A program made the translations under genes and the position numbers. DNA of 64,000 nucleotides, taken from contig NZ_CP028035.1 in the NCBI RefSeq assembly GCF_005491205.1, positions 1,178,001 to 1,242,000 of the forward strand, given 5' to 3'. Origin of the DNA: Nissabacter sp. SGAir0207 (GTDB taxonomy: Bacteria; Pseudomonadota; Gammaproteobacteria; Enterobacterales; Enterobacteriaceae). Below the pieces are notes generated by a model. That model was not told where the DNA came from. It searched no databases and was given only the letters and a program-made list of their open reading frames with translations. Shown here piece by piece: positions 40,501 through 50,400 of the stretch. Every line of letters begins with the position of its first letter. The first letter of the stretch is position 1.

Positions 40501-40571
40501 GCGCGTTGGAGAGCGACAACACGCTGGGCGACGTACTGGTGCAACAGGGGATTGTGGTGCACCAGATCTAA
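37503..40571 (+). CDS. short Ig-like-domain type I secretion substrate (adhesin 2)
   Basis: A 1022-residue relative of the two giant proteins, with about eight Ig-like domains followed by an Ala/Glu linker and the same C-terminal secretion module. Its domains match selected ones of the others in order: units 1-3 resemble adhesin 1 units 10-12, units 4-5 resemble 22-23, and units 6-7 resemble 46-47, so it looks like an internally deleted copy. The first 21 residues align without gaps to adhesins 1 and 3 (shared M1, T3, R9, Q17, G21), then it goes straight into Ig domains with no prefix domain. I chose ATG 37503 because of GTGAGG seven bases upstream and this alignment; an upstream in-frame start adds 18 unmatched residues. 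One Cys is visible (GRMLCARATL). Its T1SS partner is presumably the downstream machine. Role unknown. Confidence 0.88.
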   Translation: MSTINSSAREGGVLFSQLSDGAITAAAATLVINPVATDDMINFAEAEAEPGITVSGTSSLANADLTVTLGSGSYTTQTDASGGWSVIIPSHTLSYPAGAYPDGNYTLTASVADGSGNSQVASRALYLNSDGGSLPSGGGGFENSVNNGAEHRVGQTINGWTTNVEAGQEVILHINERVYTTQVQADGSWQVILSAEEVASLPNGTGNLWITVTDRAGNPVEPAIARFTFEDSLPGIAIDTVAGDNIINSAEAQGDVVIQGIAHLVAAGTPVTLALGSLSYSTQVQADGSWSVTVPAADVQALGDTQLAAVVETTDEFGNPLSDSLQLVTDIIDTPQLYFDPFAGDDVLNVQEQATDQYFTGHAYFVEPGQIVTLHLGNFTYSAVVDTFESWSVLIPASDLGQFSTGPVDITATVADRAGNTAFAEGSLYVNLNVGSLTLDPIAGDNQLNAAEGAQDLVISGDTEGVPLGNGVNVILNGKIYFTSVINDAGHWSVTIPAADLAQLPDGPNTVAVNTGDSAGNSLDITQTLMVYQDNLPSLRINPVSGDNVLNGAEVQSDQIISGTTRHVQSGQTVELEADGVTYSAVVQADGRWSLIIPAEAVADFGNGREVLRASVSDVAGNPATASRAIHVHSHRDGLSIDPVTGDNLINASEADGAIALSGHTEGVARGALVHLTLNGQHYSARVGRDGSWSARIPAADAAALEEGTATLTAHVRGAHGRMLCARATLTVDLTAPSLALAPVTGDNLITLQEAQAGFALTGTASAAAAGLLVMIMLDGVSYHAPVQADGSWTAAIPAGALADQPAGELPLAISLSDLAGNLAQVNSVLTLAGAEEARAPAADESALMAAPAAAEVAATPDQAEETGFIGGLRLESVQGEAVGGSGDDTLLLTSAEVAHIDGGAGIDTLLLAGSDQHLDLAALGLKIEHIEIVDLGQSGSNSLALGLHEAQTLKDTPDESLLIKGAAGSQLNLVGDGSLWTESGERQLDGLLFDVYHNSALESDNTLGDVLVQQGIVVHQI
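40103..40568 (+). other. C-terminal type I secretion module of adhesin 2
   Basis: About 155 residues collinear with the ends of adhesins 1 and 3 (GGSGDDTL ... HIDGGAGIDTLLLAGSDQHL ... LGDVLVQQGIVVHQI). The first strand differs most (LLLTSAEV in place of ALYTLDF). Confidence 0.8.
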
Positions 40572-40584
40572 CATCCATCACACA

Positions 40585-40602
40585 GGCCGGGGCAACCCGG
40601 CC
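40585..40602 (+). terminator. degenerate terminator after adhesin 2
   Basis: It has the same stem-loop as after adhesin 1 (GGCCGGG, GCAA, CCCGGCC), but the T run is broken to ATCTTGTC. Termination should be weaker, allowing some read-through into adhesin 3. Confidence 0.65.
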
Positions 40603-40758
40603 ATCTTGTCTCAACCCTGCTAAAAACGTTCACTTTTTATACGGGTAAAGCGGGCCACCGGCTGGGCTGCTCGATTCAGCTCGCACAATCGATAAATTTT
40701 TCTGATGTATCCTGACCGCCCCTTTTCCTATGTTAAAAGTTGTGTTTATTATGTGCAC

Positions 40759-40798
40759 CTTAAGTTAAATTATAATAAGTTTAGTTAAATTTGTTTTT
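40759..40798 (+). promoter_or_regulatory. AT-rich element shared with adhesin 1 upstream region
   Basis: CTTAAGTT, AAATTATAAT, AAGTTTAGTTAAATT: the counterpart of 20813-20851, 415 bases before the adhesin 3 start (411 for adhesin 1). Confidence 0.45.
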
Positions 40799-40943
40799 AA
40801 TCAGCATTTTATAGCGGGAATTTGCCGTTATAAACCGGTTTATTTAACAAAATTGCATCCAGTCACACCGATGTAATTAATATTTTTTATCTCTGTGATA
40901 GATTTTTTTTAAAGCAGAGCCACACTTTGAAACATATACCTAG

Positions 40944-40958
40944 AGAGTCACTGACTCT
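40944..40958. promoter_or_regulatory. perfect 15-base dyad upstream of adhesin 3
   Basis: AGAGTCA-C-TGACTCT, 216 bases before the adhesin 3 start. It is a possible operator, not seen upstream of adhesin 1. Confidence 0.4.
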
Positions 40959-41019
40959 AAAAAGCATCGTTTATCAATGGTCAGGACATCACTGATTATT
41001 TTTATGTAGTGTTTATTTT

Positions 41020-41173
41020 TTGTTCTTTGTTGCCGTGCCGCACCAGATTGAGAAACCACAAAGCCACAGATTAAGTGGGCTTTAGTCAATTTTCCGCGCG
41101 TCCTACTCCCTGCTGTATGCCGGGCCACAGACACATGGAATTTTTTCACGACGATTTGGATAAGAGGCAGCAT
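41020..41173 (+). promoter_or_regulatory. 5' leader of adhesin 3, conserved with adhesin 1
   Basis: Counterpart of 21072-21223. AAAGCCAC (41060-41067) can pair with GTGGGCTTT (41075-41083) with one bulge. ATGGAATTTTTT at 41135 and AAGAGGCAGCAT before the start ATGGCAACC match the adhesin 1 leader. Confidence 0.5.
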
Positions 41174-41479
41174 ATGGCAACCGGACAGATCCTTTCCCGC
41201 AATGAAGGCACTTTCATCTCCCAGGTTTCAGACGGCTCCCAGACATTCTCCCTGACGGAGCCGAGCATTGTGCGCCTGAATGGCGTGCGCAGCATGGTCA
41301 CCAGTTATGAGCGCGTCGGCAACGACCTGATCCTGCACATGCAGGATGGCACCACGGTGCGCTATCGCAGTTTCTTCCTGGAGGATGCCGCCGGTTACCA
41401 TAGCGAGCTGGTGTTTGATGATGGCACCGGCCTGCTCGACCACGCCGTGTTTGCCGAGGCGGCCGCCCCAGCGGCCCCG
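41174..41479 (+). other. BapA prefix-like N-terminal domain of adhesin 3
   Basis: About 102 residues of short beta-strands with the family pattern L-T-x-P-S-I-V-x-L ... x-GNDL-x-(I/L)-x-x-x-DG-x-x-(V/I)-x-(Y/I)-x-x-FF. In this family it precedes the repeats and is thought to act at the cell surface or in the transporter. Adhesins 1 and 2 have only its first 21 residues. Confidence 0.75.
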
Positions 41480-44400
41480 CTGGCGCTGGAGCCGACCTTT
41501 GTCGCGCTCGATACCCTGGCCCCGCTGGAGTTTGCTGGCTCGGTCTTCACCCCGGCAGTGCTGGCCGGGCTGGGCGCGGTGGCGGTAGGCGGCGGGATTG
41601 CGATTGCCGCTGGCACCGGTGGCGGCGGCGGTGGCGGGGATGATGACGATGGCACGCCGGGTGCGACCCCCGTGTTGACCCTGACGCCCGCCGCGGGCGA
41701 CAACCAACTGAATGCTGCCGAAAGCCAAAATGACCTGACCCTGACCGGCACCCTGCAAAACGCCCCGGCGGGCAGCACGGTACAGGCCACCCTGAATGGC
41801 GTTACCTATCCCGGCACCATTGGCGCGGATGGCAGCGTCTCGGTCACCATCCCGGCCTCCGCCCTCCAGGGCCTGCCGGATGGCACCAGCACCATTGGCG
41901 TCACCATCACCACCCCCACCGGCCAGACCAGCCAGACCACCATTCCGCTGACCGTTGACAAGACTCCGCCCACCCTGAGCGTGACGCCAATTGCTGGCGA
42001 TGGCGTGATTGACGCCACCGAAGCCAGCCAGCCGCTGACCGTCAGCGGCACCGCCTCCACCAGCGAAGCGGGCCAGCCGGTCACCGTCAGCTTCAACGGC
42101 GTGACCTACAGCGGCACCGTGGCCGCCGACGGCAGCTGGAGCCTGACCATCCCGGCGGAGGCCCTGAGCGGGCTGGCCGATGGCGGCTACCTGATCACCA
42201 CCAGCCTGAGTGATGCCGCTGGCAACACCACCACCCTGAGCCAAAGCGTGACCCTGAACGCCAGCGGCGCGGTACTGCCCACCCTGACCCTCAATCCGTT
42301 CACCGGCGACAACGTGCTGGACGCCACCGAGCGCCAGAGCGACCAGACCCTCTCCGGCACCACCAGCGGCATTGAGGCTGGCCAGCCGGTCACCGTCACC
42401 CTGAATGGCGTGACCTACAGTGCCAGCGTCGGCACGGATGGTAGCTGGAGCGTCACCGTGCCAGCCGCCGACTTGCAGGCGCTGGCGAATGGCACCACCA
42501 GCCTGACCGCCACGGCCGCTAACGCCGCCGGGCAGGGGGCAGCCGCCAGCGTGGAGCTGACCGTTCTGGTGAGTGGCAGCGAGCCAAGCGTGACCCTTAA
42601 TCCGTTCGCCGGCGACAACGTGCTGGATGGCACCGAGAGCCTGAGTGACCAGCCGCTCTCCGGCACCACCAGCGGCATTGAGGTCGGCCAGACGGTCACC
42701 GTCACCCTGAACGGCGCCACCTACACCACTACCGTCGGCGAGGGCGGCAGCTGGAGCGTCACCGTGCCAGCCGCCGACTTGCAGGCGCTGACTGATGGCA
42801 CCACCACCCTGACCGCCAGCGTCACCAACGCCGCCGGGCAGGGCGCAACCGCCAGTGTGGATCTGACTGTGGCGACGGGCGGCGGTGGTGAACCGACCGT
42901 GACCCTGAACCCGTTCGCCGGTGACAACGTGCTGGATGGCACCGAGAGCCAGATTGACCAGCCGCTCTCCGGCACCACCACCGGCATTGAGGTCGGCCAG
43001 ACGGTCACCGTCACCCTGAACGGTGTCACCTACACCACTACCGTCGGCGAGGGGGGCAGCTGGAGCGTCACCGTGCCAACGGCGGACTTGCAGGCGCTGA
43101 CTGATGGCACCACCACCCTGACCGCCAGCGCCACCAACGCCGCCGGGCAGGGGGCGAGCGCCAGTGTGGATCTGACCGTGGCAATCGGCGGCGGCGCTGA
43201 GCCGACCCTGACGCTCGCGCCGTTCGCCGGCGACAACGTGCTGGATGCCACCGAGAGCCAGCTTGACCAGACCCTCTCCGGCACCACCACCAATGTCACC
43301 GCTGGCCAGGTGGTGCTGGTCACCCTTGGCAGCAACAGCTACACCGCGGTCGTGGCGCAGGATGGCACCTGGAGCGTCAATGTGCCGTCTGCGGATTTGC
43401 AGGCGCTGGCGAGCGGCGACCTCACCCTGAGCGCGGTGGTCAATACCGCCAACGGCCAGCAGGCCACCGCCAGTGCGACCATCACGGTAGAGGCCGCGGC
43501 GGTCGATCCGACCCTGACCCTCAACCCGTTCACCGGCGACAATATCCTGACCGAAGAGGAGAGCAACAGCGCCCAGACCCTCTCCGGCACCACCACCGGC
43601 ATTGAGGCCGGGCAGACCGTTACCCTCACCCTGAACAACAAAACCTATACCGCCACCGTCGGCGAAGATGGCAGCTGGAGCACCACGGTGCCAGCGGCCG
43701 ATCTGGCGCTGATCCCAAGCGGTGACGCCACCCTGACCGCCACGGTCACGACGCTGGAAGGCACCGAAGTCACCAACAGCCTGCCGCTGGTGATCACCGC
43801 CAACGGGCCAGACCCGGTGCCGACCCTGAGCCTTGATCCCTTCGCGGGCGACAATGTGCTGAGCGGCGCGGAGAGCCAGCTGGCGCAGGCGCTGACCGGT
43901 ACCACCACCGGCGTGGAGGCGGGCCAGACAGTCACCCTGACGCTGAATGGCGAAACCTACAGCGCGCTGGTCTCCGCGGATGGCAGCTGGCGCATTCTGG
44001 TGCCAGCGGCCGATCTGGCAGCGCTGGCGGCGGGCGAGCAGACGCTGGATGTCAGCGTCACCAACCTCAACGGCCAGCAGGCCACCGCCAGCCAGACCCT
44101 GACGGTCGAGGCCCCCGCTGAACTGCCCACCATCGCCCTGAATGTCATTGCCGGGGATAACGTCCTGACCAGCGGCGAGGCGCAAACTGAGCAGCTGGTG
44201 AACGGCACCACCACCAACGTCGAGGCCGGGCAGACGGTCTCGGTGGCGTTTGGCACCCTCTTCACCGTGCAGGCCACGGTACAGGCCGATGGCAGTTGGA
44301 GCGCGCCGCTGAGCGCCAGCCAGCTACAATCGCTGATTGGCGCCGGTGACAGCCTCGCCGTGACCGCCACGGTCACCGATCAGGCCGGTACGCCAGCCAC

Positions 44401-47400
44401 CGCCAGCAGCAATTTGATTATCCAACCGGATGCTCCCTCCATCACCCTCGACGCCTTCGCGGGCGACAACGTGCTGAGTGGCGATGAGGCGGCCGTTGCC
44501 CAGACCCTCTCTGGCACCACCACCGGCGTCGAAGCGGGCCAGACCGTGACCCTGACGCTGGGCGGCAACAGCTACACCGCCGACGTAGGGGAGGATGGCC
44601 GCTGGAGCGTCGAGGTGCCGGTGGCCGATCTGGCCGGGCTGGTGACCGGTGACCTGATTGCCGCCACCGTCAGTAATCTGGCTGGCGTGCAGGCCAGCGC
44701 CAGCAACACCCTGACCGTCGATGCCGCGCTCCCCTCCCTGACGCTGGAACCTTTCGCGGAAGACAACATCCTGACCGATGACGAAACCGGCACCGCGCAA
44801 GCGGTGAGCGGCGCGACCACCGGCGTGGAGGCGGGGCAGAGCGTCAGCGTGACGCTGAATGGCCGCACCTACACCACCACCGTCAATGAGGATGGCAGCT
44901 TCACGGTTGACGTCCCGGCGGCCGACCTGCTGCTGCTCAGCAATGGGCAGGCGCTGCTGACCGCCACTGTCACCAACCTCGCCGGGCAGAGCACCAGCGC
45001 CAGCGAGCCAGTGACCGTGAACTTCACCACCGAGCGCCTGACGCTCGATCCGATCACCGCCGATAACCAGATCAACGCCGCCGAGGCGGCCGCGGGCTTC
45101 ACCATCAGCGGCAGCGCGCCCGATCTGGCGGCAGGCACGCCAGTGACCATCACCTTGGGTGATCGCACCTTCACCGCCACGGTGAATGAGCAGGGCACCT
45201 GGAGCGCGCCGGTGGGGGCCAATGCGTTGGTCGGCCTGCCGGATGGCACCCAGACCCTGACCGTCAGCGCACCGGGCAGCGCGCCGATCACTGCTGACAT
45301 CGGCGTCTTTATCCAGAATCAGGCCAACTTCAACGTGCAGGTCAACGCGCCGTTTGAAGACAGCGTCCTGACCGGCACCGAGGCGGCCACAGACCAGCTG
45401 CTGACCGGCTCCACCGGCATCACCGGGGCCGGGCAGAACGTGGTGGTGACCGTCAATGGTATCAACTACACCGCCACCGTCACGGAGGAGGGCAACTGGA
45501 CGGTCAACATCCCGGCCGCCGCCCTGCAAGCCATCACTGGCGACACCAGCCAGATCACCGTGCAGGCCACCGACGTGGCAGGCAACACCGCCAGCGGACA
45601 GGCCAGCTTTGACGTGGCGTTCGGCAACGCGGTGGTGACGCTGGATCCGATCGCGGAAGATAACCGCATCAACGCCACCGAGGCGGCTGCGGGCATCAAC
45701 GTCACCGGCAACGCCGGGGCGGAGGCCGCTGGCTTGCCGATTACCGTGGCCCTCAACGGCCAGAACTACAGCGGCACCGTCAACCCGGATGGCAGCTGGT
45801 CGGTGCCGATCCCCGCCACCGATCTGCTGAACCTGCCAGATGGCACCACCTCCCTGACCGCGACGCTGGCGGGCAACCCGCCAGCCAGCGTCGATCTGGG
45901 CATCTTTGTGCAGAACCTGCCCGCCCCAATCACCGCCACGCCGTTTGAAGATGGCGTGCTGGATGCGGATGAAGCCGCCACTGACCAGATCATCACCGGC
46001 ACCACCGGCGTGGCCGGGGCAGGCCAGACTGTCAGCGTGAATCTGGGCGGCACCGACTACCCGGCCACCGTGGATGAGAACGGCAACTGGAGCGCCACCC
46101 TGCCAGCCACCGCGTTGCAGGCACTGCCAGAGGGCACCACGCCGCTGACCGTGACCGCCACTGACGCCGCGGGCAACAGCAACACTGCCACCACCAATGT
46201 CGAGGTGGATCAGGTGCCCGCCGCCATCACCCTCGATCCGCTCGGGGGTGACAACATTGTCAATGCCGATGAGGCGGCGGCGGGCCTGACCGTGAGCGGC
46301 AGCACCGCCGGGCTGGCGGAGGGCGATCAGCTGACCATCGCGGTCGGCGGCCAGACCTACACCACCCCGGTGCTGGCGGATGGCACCTTCAGCTTTGATC
46401 TGCCTGCCGAAGATGTGCAGAACTGGACTGGCAACCCGCTGACCCTGACCGTCACCACGCCGGATGGCGAAGTGACCAGCGTCGAGATTGGCAACTATGT
46501 GCAGAACACCCTCGCGCCGACGCTGGAGACGCCGTTTGGCGACAATGTGCTGACCGCCGAGGAGGCGGCGCTTGATCAGGTGCTGACCGGCACCACCGGC
46601 GCCACCGGGGCCGGGCAGGGCGTCACCGTGACGCTGGGCGACAACAGCTACACCGGCAGCGTGGATCAGGCGGGCAACTGGAGCGTCACGCTGCCCGCCA
46701 CCGACCTGCAAGCGCTGGAAGATGGCACCGCCACCCTGACGGTGACCGTGACTGACGCCGGTGGCAACACCAACAGCACCGACTTCACGCCGACCGTGGC
46801 CGTCACCGCGCCGACCCTGACGCTGGACGCCATCGCGGGCGACAACCTGATCAACTTTGCTGAAGGCTCGGCGGATATCACCGTCAGCGGCACCTCTTCC
46901 GTCGACAACGGCACGGTCACGGTAACGCTTGGCACCCAGACCTTCACCGCCCAGACCGCGGCGGGGGGGGCCTGGAGCCTGACCATCCCGGCCGACACCC
47001 TGACGGCGGCGGGTGCCTTCCCGGATGGCACCTACCCGCTGACCGCCACCCTCACCGATGCCAATGGCAACGTCACCACCGCCACGCAGGATCTGGTGAT
47101 CAACGCCGACTCCGCCTCCCTGCCCACGCTGACCATCGCGGGCTTTGGCAGTGGCGACACCGTGCTGGATGGCGCGGAGCACCAAGTGGCGCAGACCTTG
47201 AGCGGCACTACCACCAACGTTGAGGCGGGCCAGCTGGTGACCCTGACCCTTAACGAGCAGACCTACACCGCCACCGTGCAGGGGGACGGCAGCTGGAGCG
47301 TGATTGTGCCCGCCGACGCGGTGGCCGCCCTGCCAGCCGGGGCCGGCTCCCTGACCGCCACCGTCTCTGACAGCGCGGGCAACGCCGCTGACCCGGCCAC

Positions 47401-50400
47401 CTTCGACTTCAGCGTCGAGGAGATCCTCACCAGCATCGCCATCGACACCATCTCCGATGACAACCGCATCAACGCGCTGGAGGCCAATGGCGACCTGATC
47501 GTGCAGGGGGCGACCACCAACGTGCCGGAAGATACGCAGGTGGCGCTGGCGCTGGGCGGCCGCACCTACTTCGCCCGCACGCTGGCGAATGGCAGTTGGA
47601 GCGTCACTGTACCGGCCGCCGATGTGCGGGCGCTGGGCGATGGCCCGACTGAGGTGGTGGTCACCACCACCGACGCGCAGGGCACGACCCTCACTGGCAC
47701 GCTGGCGCTGACCCTCTACGTCAACCCGCTGCCGGTGGCGACAGTGGATACGCCGTTTGGCGATGGCTACCTTAACGCGCAGGAGGTGACGACCGATCAG
47801 GTGCTCACCGGGCGCACTGGCGTCACCGGGGCCGGGCAGACGGTGCAGGTGACGCTGAATGGCACCGAGCTGACCGGCACGGTGGACAACAACGGCAACT
47901 GGAGCGTCACGGTACCGGCGGCGCTGTTGCAGGCGCAGAGTGGCGATGTGGCGATCGCGGTGCAGGTGGCGGATGCCGCCGGTAACGTCAGCAATGCCCA
48001 GGCGACGGTCACCGTGGATACCACCGCGCCGACCGTGACCCTCAATGCGCTGGCGGGCGATGACATCCTCAACGCCGCCGAACAGGCCGTGCCGCTGGTG
48101 ATCAGCGGCACCAGCAGCGGCGGCACCGCTGGCCAGACCGTCACTGTCGTCCTGAATGGCGTGTCATACAGCGGCGAAGTGCAGGCAAGCGGCAACTGGC
48201 AGGTCACGGTACCGGCCACCGATCTGGCGGTGCTGACCAATGGCGGCCTGACCGTCACTGCCACCCTGACCGATGCGGCGGGCAACCCGGCCACCGACAG
48301 CCGCGCCCTGACGGTCAACAACACCCTCGGCGGGCTGGCCTTTGATACCCTCTCCGGCGACAACGCCCTCAATGCCACCGAGGCGGGCCTGCCGTTGGTG
48401 ATCAGCGGCACCGCCGTCAATGTGGCGGCGGGCAGCACCGTCACCATCACGGCGGGCGGGGAGACCTATACCGCACTGGTCACCAACACCGGCAGCTGGA
48501 GCACCAGCATCCCGGCCACCGCCTTTGCCGATGGCCCCAACGCCATCACTGCCACCGTCACGGACAGCGCGGGCACGGTGCAGAACGCCACCACCTCGCT
48601 GGATGTGCATGTCACCAACCTGCCGCAGGCGACCCTCGACCCACTGCCAGCCCTGAATGCCGATACCGCGCAGAACCCGCTGGTGATCAGCGGCAATACC
48701 GGCGTGGCGGGCGATGGGCAGTCGGTCACCGTGACCCTGAATGGCCAGACCTACACCGGGCTGGTGGCGGGGGATGGCAGCTGGAGCGCCACAGTACCCG
48801 CCGATGACCTGGCGGATCTGCCGGATGACGGCTACCCGGTCAATGTGACGGTGACAGACGTGGCGGGCAACATCAGCACCACCGCTGGCCAGCTGGTGGT
48901 GGACACCGCCGCGCCGGGGCTGTCACTGGATCCGATCGCCGGTGACAACATCATCAACGCCGCAGAGCTGGCGGCAGGCATCACCCTGAGCCTGACCACC
49001 GAACCCAACAATCTGGTGACCGCCACCATCAACGGGCAGGTCTTCAGCACCACCGCCGATGGGAATGGCGCGTGGAGCGCGCAGATCCCGCCGGAGGCGC
49101 TGGTCGGGCTGGCGGATGGCACCTATCAGGTGGTCGTCACCAGTCAGGACAGCGTCGGCAACGTCACCAGCGTGACCCAATCCTTCACGCTGGCGGCCAC
49201 CGCACTGCCCACCCTGACGCTCAATGCCTTCGCCGTGGACAACGTGCTGGATGGCGCGGAGCGCAGCGTTGACCAGCTGCTGAGCGGCACCACCACTAAC
49301 GTGCAGCCCGACCAGACAGTGACCGTCACCCTCGGCAGCCAGACCTATACCGCCCTCGTGCTGGCGGATGGCAGCTGGAACCTGACGGTGCCTGCCTCTG
49401 ACCTGCAACTGCTGGCCGCGGGCGCGATTACGCTGGATGCCAGCGTCAGTGATCTGGCTGGCAACCCGGCCACCGCCACCACCGAGATCACCGTCAATAC
49501 CGGCGTCGATTCGCTGGCGATTAACCTGCTCTCCGGCGACGGCTACCTGAACATCGATGAGGCGGCGGCGGGCCTGACGGTCAGCGGCGCGGCCACCGGC
49601 GTGACCGGTGGGGCGACAGTCACCGTCACCTTCAATGAGCAGACCTACACCGCCGAAGTGAACGGCGATGGCACCTGGAGCGTGGCGATCCCGGGTGACG
49701 CGCTGACCGGGCTGGCGGATGGGGCCTACACCCTGACCGCCACCACCCCCGGCAACGACGGCACACCGATCACCGCCAGCCAGGATCTCAATGTCCTGAT
49801 CAATAACCCGCCGGTGATCGTCAGCGATCCGGCCTTCGGCGACGGCTTCCTGAACATCACCGAGGCGGCGAACGGCGCGACGCTGAGCGGCCAGACTGGC
49901 GTCACTGGCGTCGGGCAGAGCGTCAGCGTCAACTTGGGCGGGCAGACCTTCACCGGCACGGTGGATGAGAATAGCCTGTGGCGGGTTGATATCCCCTCCG
50001 ACACCCTGCAAACCCTCACCGATGGGCTGGTGAACTACAGCGTGCAGGTGAGTGACGTGGCGGGCAACCTCGCCAACACCACCGGTGCCTTCACTGTTGA
50101 CATCACCCCGCCGGGCCTCAACATCGGGCCGTTGACCGCCGATAACATCGTCAACCAGACCGAGGCGGCGGGCGCGCTGACCCTGAGCGGCACCTCCGCC
50201 GACATCCCGCGCAATGGCGCGCCGGGTGCGACGGTCAACGTGACGCTCAACGGCCAGTCCTACAGCGGCACCGTTACCGAGGAGGGCACCTGGAGCATCC
50301 CGCTGGAGCCGGGCGTGCTGGCGGGCCTGCCCAACGGCAGCTATGACATCGTTGCCTCCATCACCGACAGCGCGGGCAACCGCACCGAGGTGACCAGCAG

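Larger units (their letters stand above)
40603..41173. other. AT-rich intergenic region adhesin 2 / adhesin 3
   Basis: This 571-base region is far more AT-rich than anything coding in the window (about 40680-41010). It holds the shared element at 40759-40798, a dyad at 40944-40958 and the leader shared with adhesin 1 from about 41020. No small gene is evident. Such islands often attract H-NS, which I infer only from composition. Confidence 0.6.
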
